Assembly (NCBI GenBank): GCA_026987995.1
Contig: JALSMC010000314.1
Location: forward strand, 1 to 5,961
Direction of reading: 5' to 3'
DNA: 5,961 nt
Source: Sulfurimonas sp.
Lineage (GTDB): Bacteria; Campylobacterota; Campylobacteria; Campylobacterales; Sulfurimonadaceae
Position numbers and translations under genes: made by a program. Below are positions 1-5,961 of the stretch, in pieces. Each line of letters starts with the position of its first letter. The stretch's first letter is position 1. The notes beneath the pieces were generated by a model. The model did not search any database, was not told where the DNA came from, and saw only the letters and a list, made by a program, of their open reading frames with translations.

Positions 1-1183
1 AGAGTGCAGGTAAGAGAATGATGGTGTTAACTAAGGCAATAAGCACACCAACTGCACCAAATATACCAAGAGCAGCGATAGGCTCAATAGCCGCACTAGA
101 AAAAGAGAAGAGTCCAGCAGCTGTTGTGAGTGAAGTCATGATGATAGCAAGTCCAGAGTGACCAAGGGAGTGGATAATAGCTTCATTCTTATCGCCATTT
201 TCATTAAAGTGCTTAAAAAACATAGAAAGCAGGTGTACAACAGCACCAATTCCAACAGCGAGTAAAAATGAAGGTAGAATTTGTGTAGGAATAGTGATAG
301 GAGTACCAGAGATAGCCATGAACCCAATAGTCGTAAGCAATGAGATAAGAACTATAAAGATAGGAAGAATTACAGCACTGATGCGTTTAAAGACGACAAA
401 AAGAAAGAGCATCATCATTAGTAATACAAGTTTTACAAACTTTTGCATATCTTTTTGTACAGATTGTTTGTTGTAGTCATTCACTGCGAGTGAGCCTGCC
501 ACATAGACATTGAAATCATCACTGTTAAACTTTTGTGCAATGGCGTTTGCTGCTCTAACCATTTCACTTTTTGATGGATCTGTAAGAAACTCTGCTTCTG
601 CTTCATCATCAGCCCCAAAGCCTGCTAAATCATCAGCACCTTCTATCGTTTCATAAGCACTCGGCTCGAGTATGATAGTTGTAAAGTTATGTGACTCGTT
701 ATAAAGGAGGTTTTTATACATTGCATTGTTTAATGCAGTGGCTTTAATCTTTGCTAAATCAGCTTGTGTTTGTGGAAAATTCTCGATGAGGTCTTCAACT
801 ATTAGTCTATCACCTTTTCCTCTTGTATTTCTCGCATTTATAAGTGAAGTAATATCGTTAAGATGTGGGACACCTGAAGCGAGTTTATTGTGCAATGTTT
901 GAAGCTTTTTAAGTGTCTCCATCGAAAAAACATCTTTGGCTTCAATGATAACCATAATCTTTTCATCTTGTCCAAACTGCTCTTTAAATGCTTCATAGCG
1001 TACAAGTGCAGGATCATCAGACTTTAAAAAGCCTTCTGTTGAAGTGTCGATGGTAATAAAACGCAGGTTTGAGATGATAAGAATGCTTATCATCAACATA
1101 AGTAGTATGATTTTTTTAGGGTTTCGTGTGATGAATCCACCCATCTGTTCTAAGCGGGATTCTGTACGTGTTTTCCAGTTCAT
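1..1183 (-). CDS. RND/MMPL-superfamily exporter, N-terminal part (3' end outside window)
   Basis: Reading down from the ATG at 1183-1181, the frame stays open for 394 codons to the window edge, so this is the first half of a protein whose relatives usually have two similar halves (roughly 750-1000 residues). Seen: a hydrophobic helix at about 24-41, a large periplasmic loop at about 42-246, then five closely packed helices at about 247-265, 267-288, 298-320, 342-363 and 367-390. This is the N-terminal half of the RND fold, of the predicted-exporter type (COG1033/MMPL). Helix 4 carries the family signature as GIGAVVHLL (311-319). Such proteins sit in the inner membrane and export lipids, hydrophobic compounds or toxicants using the proton gradient; the substrate cannot be read here. 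Odd points: the usual acidic residue in the helix 4 signature is alanine, and the periplasmic loop has an acidic patch at 181-202. The gene lies 68 bp downstream of the chemoreceptor on the same strand. Family is confident; substrate unknown. Confidence 0.9.
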   Translation of the reverse strand, partial: MNWKTRTESRLEQMGGFITRNPKKIILLMLMISILIISNLRFITIDTSTEGFLKSDDPALVRYEAFKEQFGQDEKIMVIIEAKDVFSMETLKKLQTLHNKLASGVPHLNDITSLINARNTRGKGDRLIVEDLIENFPQTQADLAKIKATALNNAMYKNLLYNESHNFTTIILEPSAYETIEGADDLAGFGADDEAEAEFLTDPSKSEMVRAANAIAQKFNSDDFNVYVAGSLAVNDYNKQSVQKDMQKFVKLVLLMMMLFLFVVFKRISAVILPIFIVLISLLTTIGFMAISGTPITIPTQILPSFLLAVGIGAVVHLLSMFFKHFNENGDKNEAIIHSLGHSGLAIIMTSLTTAAGLFSFSSAAIEPIAALGIFGAVGVLIALVNTIILLPAL

Positions 1184-1191
1184 AAGATTAG

Positions 1192-1196
1192 CCTTT
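1192..1196 (-). promoter_or_regulatory. Ribosome binding site of the exporter gene
   Basis: On the minus strand AAAGG lies 8 nt before the ATG ending at 1181. It supports the start at 1183. The bases from this site to the start codon (1194-1183) are nearly complementary to one arm of the upstream palindrome, so the site could be masked by base pairing in a transcript that includes the palindrome. Confidence 0.65.
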
Positions 1197-1222
1197 ATAA
1201 TTAATACTCTAATAGTAGTGTA

Positions 1223-1243
1223 TTAACATTAGGCTAATGTTAA
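1223..1243. repeat. Perfect 21-bp palindrome, candidate operator between receptor and exporter genes
   Basis: The arms TTAACATTAG (1223-1232) and CTAATGTTAA (1234-1243) are exact reverse complements around one central base. The site lies 8 bp after the receptor stop codon and about 40 bp before the exporter start, where an operator of a dimeric repressor would be expected. TetR-family regulators often control RND exporters and bind palindromes of this size, but no regulator gene is visible here. As RNA it could form a 9-bp stem with a 3-nt loop, but the stem is AT-rich and no T-run follows on the minus strand, so a Rho-independent terminator is unlikely. The symmetry is certain; the function is inferred. 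Confidence 0.6.
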
Positions 1244-1251
1244 GAAAGGTT

Positions 1252-3159
1252 TTATGAGTTGTACTCTTCTTGTAACATATTGTCCATAAGAACAAAAAGC
1301 TCCTCAGATGCACTTTCCATCTCTTCAAAGTTACTTACGATTGTATCTGCATTGCCCAGTGTATCCTTGTGTGCATCTTTATGTAAGAAAGTAAGATTTG
1401 CATTTGCATTTTTATGTACCACATTATGCGGTCCAGCAATTTTAGAGTATGAAGAAAAACTTGAAAATCTTTCTTTCCCTTCACCATCATACCAAACACC
1501 GAGGGTACACTGATGCGAACTTACCTCTTTAAGTATAGGTTCTAATGACATAATAGAGTTATATGCACGAGCTTTATAAAGAATGTGGTCAATTTTAGCA
1601 AGAACGATAAAGATACTGTTTTCCATATGGTAAGAACGATCTACTATATGAGAAGAACCATCACTCAGCTTAATAAGTGTATCTTCAAACTCTTCTATCT
1701 TTTGTGTAGTTGTATCAACTGTATCCTTCATAGTCTCTGATGAGCCTTGGATTTCGTTCATCCCTTGTTGGAGAGACTTGATACTTACTGAAATCTCACT
1801 TGTAGCTTTGTGTGTTCTCTCTGCCAGTTTACGAACTTCATCCGCAACCACGGCAAAGCCACGACCATGCTCACCCGCACGAGCAGCTTCGATGGCCGCA
1901 TTTAGTGCAAGTAAGTTTGTCTGATCTGCGATGTCTGTGATGAGTTCTATGACTGAAGTGATGCTGTTTGTCTGGTTAGCTAGTTCTTCAACACTCGCGT
2001 TATTCATACCTACTTGCTCATTTAGGTTATGAAGTTCTTCTACTGCTTGAATGATGTTCTCACGAGAGTTAGTTGAAAGCTCTGCTGCATCTCTTGTAGC
2101 CGAAGTAACATCTTTGAGGTTTTGAATATTTGTTTTAAGATTATCTTGAATAACAGTTAATGATTCTGAAACATTTCTACTACTTTCACTGAGTCGTGCA
2201 TTAAAAGTATCTCTTTGTACTTTATCATGCTGTTCTTTCATAAAGTCGATGCTACCTGTCACACTATTTACAGCAACAACAAATTCCCCTTCCATTCCAT
2301 CAGCTGAAATTGCTTGAGAAAAGTTTCCATGAGTTGCATCCGTAATAGCTCTATTTATCTCTTGAATCAACTTACTCGTATGGTCTATCAATAAACTTAA
2401 GTTAATGCCCATCTGACCTAGTTCTGTCTTTTCATCCTTGTTGTCTGATTTTTGTGAAAAGTCACCGCGGGCAGCATGAGAAATAAGATTTGTAAAATTA
2501 TTAATACCGTTAATGATGGACTTTCTAATGATAGTAGCAATGATTAGGATGCCAAAACCAGTAACAATACCCGCTACAAGTACTAAGTACTTGTAAAATG
2601 CAATCTCTTTTTCAAGGTACTCTGAGTCATTTTTAAGCTCTGCTTGTTTCACACTCACAAGCTTTTTAAAAGCTTTTCGTGAAGCATTTGCATAAGGTGT
2701 TAAGTCTGTTTTATAGCGAGCATATAATGAAGGAGCATTGTTTTTTATTTCTTCTTTTGAAAATCCTAACATCATTTTTAGAGAATTGTCTAAAAAGATC
2801 ATTGTTGATGACTTCGCATCTTTGAGCATTGTTAAAGAACTAGTGTTATGAGACATCACATCGTTTAAGTTACTAAACTCTTTACTAATGTTTGAGATGC
2901 TTTGCTTTAACTTACTTATGTCTTTATCATAGTCGCCACCAAGCATAATATCTCGTGTAGTTCTACTAACATAGTTCATCTCTTTTTCAATCTGAAGTAC
3001 ACTAAATCCAGCACTCATAGAATTATGACGAAGATTTTTATATTCGCCTTCTATGTTGGACATAGCCCAAAATACAAAAAGTGTCGCAGAGAAAATGGCA
3101 AAAGTAGCCATCGTTATAAGGTAGTTCATCTTTTTTTGAATACTCATTTTTTCAAACAT
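1252..3159 (-). CDS. Methyl-accepting chemotaxis protein, transmembrane, with C-terminal CZB zinc-binding domain
   Basis: A complete 635-residue chemoreceptor, expected to sit at the inner membrane and control the CheA kinase through CheW. Order of parts: membrane helix about 12-33; periplasmic helical region about 34-188, probably a four-helix-bundle type sensor, ligand unknown; membrane helix about 190-212; HAMP region about 213-265; a second HAMP-like stretch about 266-310; the signalling domain with its hairpin tip at about 405-445 ([20 protein letters not shown], then [18 protein letters not shown]). The C-terminal part from about 515 matches the CZB domain: His525, Cys551 in CTLGVWY, and His578 and His582 spaced HxxxH give the expected three-His/one-Cys zinc site. 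Cys551 is the only cysteine in the protein. CZB domains in Helicobacter TlpD and related proteins bind zinc and respond to zinc or hypochlorous acid through that cysteine. No C-terminal CheR-docking pentapeptide is seen. The start Met1 is preferred over Met5 because GAGGA lies 6 nt before it. The RND exporter follows on the same strand. Confidence 0.95.
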   Translation of the reverse strand: MFEKMSIQKKMNYLITMATFAIFSATLFVFWAMSNIEGEYKNLRHNSMSAGFSVLQIEKEMNYVSRTTRDIMLGGDYDKDISKLKQSISNISKEFSNLNDVMSHNTSSLTMLKDAKSSTMIFLDNSLKMMLGFSKEEIKNNAPSLYARYKTDLTPYANASRKAFKKLVSVKQAELKNDSEYLEKEIAFYKYLVLVAGIVTGFGILIIATIIRKSIINGINNFTNLISHAARGDFSQKSDNKDEKTELGQMGINLSLLIDHTSKLIQEINRAITDATHGNFSQAISADGMEGEFVVAVNSVTGSIDFMKEQHDKVQRDTFNARLSESSRNVSESLTVIQDNLKTNIQNLKDVTSATRDAAELSTNSRENIIQAVEELHNLNEQVGMNNASVEELANQTNSITSVIELITDIADQTNLLALNAAIEAARAGEHGRGFAVVADEVRKLAERTHKATSEISVSIKSLQQGMNEIQGSSETMKDTVDTTTQKIEEFEDTLIKLSDGSSHIVDRSYHMENSIFIVLAKIDHILYKARAYNSIMSLEPILKEVSSHQCTLGVWYDGEGKERFSSFSSYSKIAGPHNVVHKNANANLTFLHKDAHKDTLGNADTIVSNFEEMESASEELFVLMDNMLQEEYNS

Positions 3160-3165
3160 ATAAGT

Positions 3166-3170
3166 TCCTC
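3166..3170 (-). promoter_or_regulatory. Ribosome binding site of the chemoreceptor gene
   Basis: GAGGA on the minus strand lies 6 nt before the ATG at 3159-3157. This good Shine-Dalgarno at normal spacing decides the start: the in-frame Met5 would place it 18 nt away. Confidence 0.8.
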
Positions 3171-3185
3171 GTGTGTAATATTTTC

Positions 3186-3215
3186 ATTATAACTCAAATA
3201 GATTAAAAATGTCGC
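3186..3215 (-). promoter_or_regulatory. Probable sigma-70-type promoter of the chemoreceptor gene
   Basis: The minus strand reads a perfect TATAAT at 3191-3186, followed by GA. A weak -35, GCGACA (3215-3210), lies 18 nt upstream and matches TTGACA at four of six positions. Transcription would start near 3179, giving a short leader of about 20 nt with the GAGGA ribosome site. A strong -10 with a poor -35 and an AT-rich upstream region is the usual form in Campylobacterota. I saw no sigma-28 or sigma-54 flagellar-type element here, so the receptor appears to be under housekeeping control. Confidence 0.6.
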
Positions 3216-3232
3216 ATGAAAATAGTAAAGAG

Positions 3233-3260
3233 TTTAATACTTACTAGTTTGTGTTACAAT
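3233..3260 (+). promoter_or_regulatory. Probable promoter of the gdhA-mscS operon
   Basis: TGTTACAAT at 3252-3260 fits an extended -10 (TG, one base, then TACAAT at 3255-3260), and TACAAT repeats at 3260-3265. The -35 is poor: TTTAAT at 3233-3238, 16 nt upstream. A start near 3267-3272 would give a leader of about 30 nt before the ATG at 3299. This promoter lies about 40 bp from the divergent receptor promoter, so one bound regulator could affect both directions. Its position also argues against the upstream GTG at 3251 as a translation start. Confidence 0.5.
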
Positions 3261-3288
3261 ACAATTTATATTTAGCAAAGATAATGAT

Positions 3289-3292
3289 AGGA
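3289..3292 (+). promoter_or_regulatory. Ribosome binding site that fixes the gdhA start
   Basis: AGGA, followed by more A residues, lies 6 nt before the ATG at 3299. The other in-frame starts (GTG at 3251, ATG at 3284) have no purine-rich site at a useful distance. Confidence 0.75.
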
Positions 3293-3298
3293 AAACAA

Positions 3299-4654
3299 AT
3301 GTCAATAGCCGGTGATGAAATAAAAAAATTTGAAAAAGATGATTGTAAACAAGATGATGTGTTTTACCAAGCGATGGAAGAGGTTATCTGCTCTATTGGT
3401 CCACTACTTGAGTCAGATCCAAAGTATAAAAAATATGCGATTTTAGAGAGATTAGTAGTTCCAGATAGAGTTATAAAGTTTAAAGTTACTTGGTTAGATG
3501 ATAACAATGAGATACAGGTAAATACTGGTTTTCGTGTGCAGTTTAACAATGCTTTAGGGCCATACAAAGGTGGACTGCGTTTTCACCCTACTGTAAACGA
3601 AGGTATACTCAAGTTTTTAGGTTTTGAGCAGATACTCAAAAACTCTCTTACAGGTCTACCAATAGGTGGTGGTAAGGGTGGTAGTGACTTTAATCCTAAG
3701 GGAAAAAGTGATTTTGAGATTATGAAGTTTTGTTCTGCGTTTATGACTGAACTTCATAAGTATATCGGTCCTCGTATTGATGTTCCTGCTGGAGATATTG
3801 GTGTTGGTGGACGAGAGATAGGTTTCTTGTTTGGTGAGTATAAAAAAATCACCTCTTCTTATGAAGGTGTACTTACTGGAAAACCTTTTGTTTTTGGAGG
3901 CTCACTTATGCGCCCTGAAGCAACAGGCTATGGAGCAGTTTATTTTACGCAGAAGATGCTTGAGATAGAAGGTAAGGAATCACTCGAGGGTAAAATATGT
4001 ACAGTAAGTGGAGCAGGGAATGTTGCTCTTCATGCCATAGAAAAACTCCAACAAATAGGTGCAATAGCTGTTAGTTGTACGGATTCAAAAGGAACACTGT
4101 ATGATTCTCGAGGAGTTGATTTAGCACTACTTAAAGATATTAAACTTAATCGTCGTGCTTCACTCGAAGAGTATATTAAAGTGCATGAAAGTGCGAAGTA
4201 TACACCAATTGCAGAGTATCCAGAGGGTGCACATGCAGTTTGGGATATCCCTTGTTATGCTGCGTTTCCTTGTGCTACGCAAAACGAGCTAAATGAAACC
4301 GATGCACACAACCTTATAACAAATGGATGCGAGAGTGTAACAGAGGGTGCAAATATGCCCTCAACTCCAGAGGCAACTGCTGCCATTTTGTCACATAATT
4401 TATGCTTTGCTCCTGCTAAAGCGGCAAATGCTGGTGGTGTAGCTGTTAGCTCATTTGAGATGAGTCAAAATGCAGCAATGACTAAGTGGACTTTTGAAGA
4501 AGTAGATGAGAAATTAAAAATTGTAATGCAACAGATATGTACACGAGTAGCACTTACGGCTAAAGATTATGGAGTCGAAGGAAATTATGTAGATGGAGCA
4601 AATATAGCAGGCTTTAAAAAAGTAGCTGATGCAATGATTGCAGAGGGAATATAG
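3299..4654 (+). CDS. gdhA: Glutamate dehydrogenase, probably NADP-specific (GdhA)
   Basis: A complete 451-residue protein, close to the 447 residues of E. coli GdhA. It catalyses reversible reductive amination of 2-oxoglutarate with ammonium to give glutamate; enzymes of this size class are cytoplasmic hexamers and usually NADP-dependent (EC 1.4.1.4). Seen: the substrate-binding stretch GPYKGGLRFHP (87-97) with Lys90, the active-site motif PIGGGKGGSDF (121-131) with catalytic Lys126, and PAGDIGVGGRE (163-173) with the conserved Asp166. The nucleotide-binding half has the glycine-rich GAGNVA (238-243), and the SCTDSKGTLYD segment (259-269) follows. The late conserved TEGANMPSTPEA (348-359) and PAKAANAGGVAVS (372-384) are also intact. 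No key residue is missing. The frame extends up to a GTG at 3251, but the ATG at 3299 has the ribosome site and gives the normal N-terminus. NADP rather than NAD is inferred from family resemblance. The stop codon shares its last base with the start of the next gene, an MscS-type channel. Confidence 0.96.
   Translation: MSIAGDEIKKFEKDDCKQDDVFYQAMEEVICSIGPLLESDPKYKKYAILERLVVPDRVIKFKVTWLDDNNEIQVNTGFRVQFNNALGPYKGGLRFHPTVNEGILKFLGFEQILKNSLTGLPIGGGKGGSDFNPKGKSDFEIMKFCSAFMTELHKYIGPRIDVPAGDIGVGGREIGFLFGEYKKITSSYEGVLTGKPFVFGGSLMRPEATGYGAVYFTQKMLEIEGKESLEGKICTVSGAGNVALHAIEKLQQIGAIAVSCTDSKGTLYDSRGVDLALLKDIKLNRRASLEEYIKVHESAKYTPIAEYPEGAHAVWDIPCYAAFPCATQNELNETDAHNLITNGCESVTEGANMPSTPEATAAILSHNLCFAPAKAANAGGVAVSSFEMSQNAAMTKWTFEEVDEKLKIVMQQICTRVALTAKDYGVEGNYVDGANIAGFKKVADAMIAEGI
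4643..4648 (+). promoter_or_regulatory. Ribosome binding site of mscS inside the gdhA coding end
   Basis: GAGGGA within the last codons of gdhA lies 5 nt before the GTG at 4654. It supports that non-ATG start and means ribosomes finishing gdhA pass directly over the site that loads the next gene. Confidence 0.75.
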
Positions 4655-5961
4655 TGGCTTTTCTTAAAGGTTTAGTACTCTTTTTATTTTTTAGTATATC
4701 AGCTATTGCTGGGAGTGTTACTTATACTCCATTTGTTACAGCTCAAATGAATATAGTCGAGCAGATGAATGAAGACAATGCGACACAAGAGAGTATACAA
4801 GATTTACTTAAAGAACAAGATATATTATATGACAGAGCCGTTAAATCAATAATGGTCAATAAAGATAGATATATAAATAATATCAATTTATATATAAACG
4901 AAATATTTTCTCTTAGAAAAGTGATGCTTATCAATAAACGTGCAGGAAATACTTTTGCTGTATATCGTGATGAAGTTGCTCTTAAAATATACCTCCTTCT
5001 TCGTAGCCAAAATAAAATGTTAAAAAATATACTGCTTGCACTAGACTCTGAGAATATTGCAGAGTATGAGAGTAAAGTGAATGAAATTGTTGCAAAAAAC
5101 CAACAAGAAATAGAAGGCTATTTTAAAAATGACTATAGTCATGTACTCGCACTTGAGGCAGAGAGTGCGATTTTAAAAGTAGCAAAAGAGAATGTTCGTG
5201 ATCTGTTTTTATTACGGGATGTAAATGCTAACCTTATAGGGTACATATATAAGCTAAATACTACTATGTACAGGTTAAATCAGTACTCTAAGTACCATCT
5301 GATATCTATTGTTGTGTATGTGAACTCATTAGCTCTTGTAGAGGTGGTTGATCCTTTACTTCAAAGTTATGGTTTAAGTGTTGTTAAATTACTATCAATG
5401 TTACTACTCATTCTAATAATTTTCTTTATTAGAAAGGTCGTTTATGTTTCACTAGAAAGTTATATCTTAAAGATAGACTTATTAAGTGAATACTCTGCAG
5501 AGATATCTGAGAAAATCAAAGGTTCTATAGAATCTCTAATCATTATCATCAATATAAACATGCTTATCTATGTGTATAATGATTTTAGTTCAGTAGAGCT
5601 TGTCTCTCGTCTTTTTAATATGATATATGGGTTTTATTTTACTCTTTTGATTTATAAGGTAGTTAACACGGTTGCTAAAGTAAAACTTAGTAGTGTAGCA
5701 GGTGCTAAATCAAACATCAAAAATGATTTAGTAAATGTAGGAATTAAAATAGTTAATTTTGTTATTTTAATTATCGGGCTTCTGATTATGCTCTTTTTTG
5801 CAGGGGTAAACCTTACTGCTGTACTTTCTGGTCTTGGTATCGGTGGTTTTGCAGTCGCGTTTGCAGCTAAAGACACTATCTCGAATTTCTTTGGAACACT
5901 TTCTATCCTTTTCTCGGATGTATTTTCACAAGGCGACTGGATAGAGATAGATGGGCATCAA
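4654..5961 (+). CDS. MscS-family mechanosensitive ion channel, N-terminal part (3' end outside window)
   Basis: From the GTG at 4654 the frame is open for 436 codons to the window end. Residues 1-19 form a signal peptide: Lys5, a hydrophobic core and Ala17-Ile-Ala19 before Gly20. Next is a mostly helical, charged region at about 20-213, expected in the periplasm. Hydrophobic segments follow at about 215-237, 241-263, 291-309, 318-338 and 362-383. The pore helix region is at 387-424, with the glycine/alanine pattern SGLGIGGFAVAFAAKDTISN (392-411), then FFGTLSILF, and QGDWIEIDG (426-434) opens the MscS beta domain. These are the marks of the MscS family, whose heptameric channels open under membrane tension and release small solutes on osmotic down-shock. 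E. coli MscS is 286 residues; here about 360 residues precede the pore helix, so this is a long MscS type, as known in Campylobacterota and in MscK-like proteins. The cytoplasmic vestibule lies outside the window. Its start overlaps the gdhA stop by one base. Family is confident; the exact subfamily is not. Confidence 0.92.
   Translation, partial: MAFLKGLVLFLFFSISAIAGSVTYTPFVTAQMNIVEQMNEDNATQESIQDLLKEQDILYDRAVKSIMVNKDRYINNINLYINEIFSLRKVMLINKRAGNTFAVYRDEVALKIYLLLRSQNKMLKNILLALDSENIAEYESKVNEIVAKNQQEIEGYFKNDYSHVLALEAESAILKVAKENVRDLFLLRDVNANLIGYIYKLNTTMYRLNQYSKYHLISIVVYVNSLALVEVVDPLLQSYGLSVVKLLSMLLLILIIFFIRKVVYVSLESYILKIDLLSEYSAEISEKIKGSIESLIIIININMLIYVYNDFSSVELVSRLFNMIYGFYFTLLIYKVVNTVAKVKLSSVAGAKSNIKNDLVNVGIKIVNFVILIIGLLIMLFFAGVNLTAVLSGLGIGGFAVAFAAKDTISNFFGTLSILFSDVFSQGDWIEIDGHQ

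Noticed and set aside
294..476. Plus-strand open frame opposite the exporter gene
   Set aside because: It lies antisense to conserved membrane helices of the exporter and shows no sign of being a gene; the same holds for the frames at 1044-1226, 1259-1513, 136-327, 3364-3567 and 4743-4934.
1223..1243. The palindrome as a Rho-independent terminator of the chemoreceptor gene
   Set aside because: The stem is AT-rich with one G-C pair, and no T-run follows on the minus strand (the next bases are mixed). It fits an operator better.
3181..3222. Inverted repeat TTTTCAT (3181-3187) and ATGAAAA (3216-3222) in the divergent region
   Set aside because: Seven AT-rich bases per arm with a 28-bp spacer are expected by chance in such DNA, and one arm overlaps the receptor -10.
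3251..3298. GTG at 3251 or ATG at 3284 as the gdhA start
   Set aside because: Neither has a Shine-Dalgarno, the GTG overlaps the probable promoter, and the added residues do not resemble the start of known GdhA proteins. The ATG at 3299 has AGGA at good spacing.
5652..5876. Minus-strand open frame of 74 codons within the channel gene
   Set aside because: It is antisense to the conserved MscS pore region, has no ribosome site that I can see, and its composition reflects the complement of that gene.
1..5961. Mobile elements, CRISPR arrays, tRNA or rRNA genes
   Set aside because: No spaced direct repeats, terminal inverted repeats, transposase or integrase motifs, or RNA gene signatures were seen in either strand.

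Overview
The window is AT-rich bacterial DNA, dense in genes, with two pairs of genes facing away from each other. AT-leaning codon use (many ATA, AGA and TTA codons), a TATAAT-type -10 without a strong -35, and the mix of a CZB-type chemoreceptor with a long MscS-family channel suggest a Campylobacterota (epsilonproteobacterial) genome, perhaps Sulfurimonas-like. That placement is inference from sequence style and recalled protein similarity, not from a search.

Left half, minus strand: a methyl-accepting chemotaxis protein (3159 down to 1252) with two membrane helices, a helical periplasmic domain, HAMP region(s), the conserved signalling hairpin and a C-terminal zinc-binding CZB domain. After 68 bp comes an RND/MMPL-superfamily exporter (1183 down past base 1), of which the first 394 residues are present. 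The short gap holds a perfect 21-bp palindrome (10-bp arms, 1-bp centre). Part of it is also complementary to the exporter's ribosome binding site.

Middle: a divergent control region of about 140 bp (3160-3298) holds a convincing -10 for the receptor on the minus strand and an extended -10 for the plus-strand genes.

Right half, plus strand: a complete hexameric-type glutamate dehydrogenase (3299-4654), then a mechanosensitive channel of the MscS family (4654 to the window end, 436 residues present). The channel's GTG start shares one base with the dehydrogenase stop codon and its Shine-Dalgarno lies inside the dehydrogenase gene, so the two are almost certainly co-transcribed and probably translationally coupled. 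A joint role in osmotic balance is plausible, since glutamate is a main osmotic counter-ion and MscS channels release small solutes on down-shock.

I see no transposon, integron, CRISPR array, phage gene, tRNA or rRNA. The genes belong to known families, and nothing here is clearly a new system. The most interesting points are the palindrome with its possible ribosome-site pairing, the gdhA-mscS coupling, the single-cysteine zinc receptor placed upstream of an exporter, and the missing acidic residue in the exporter's fourth membrane helix.
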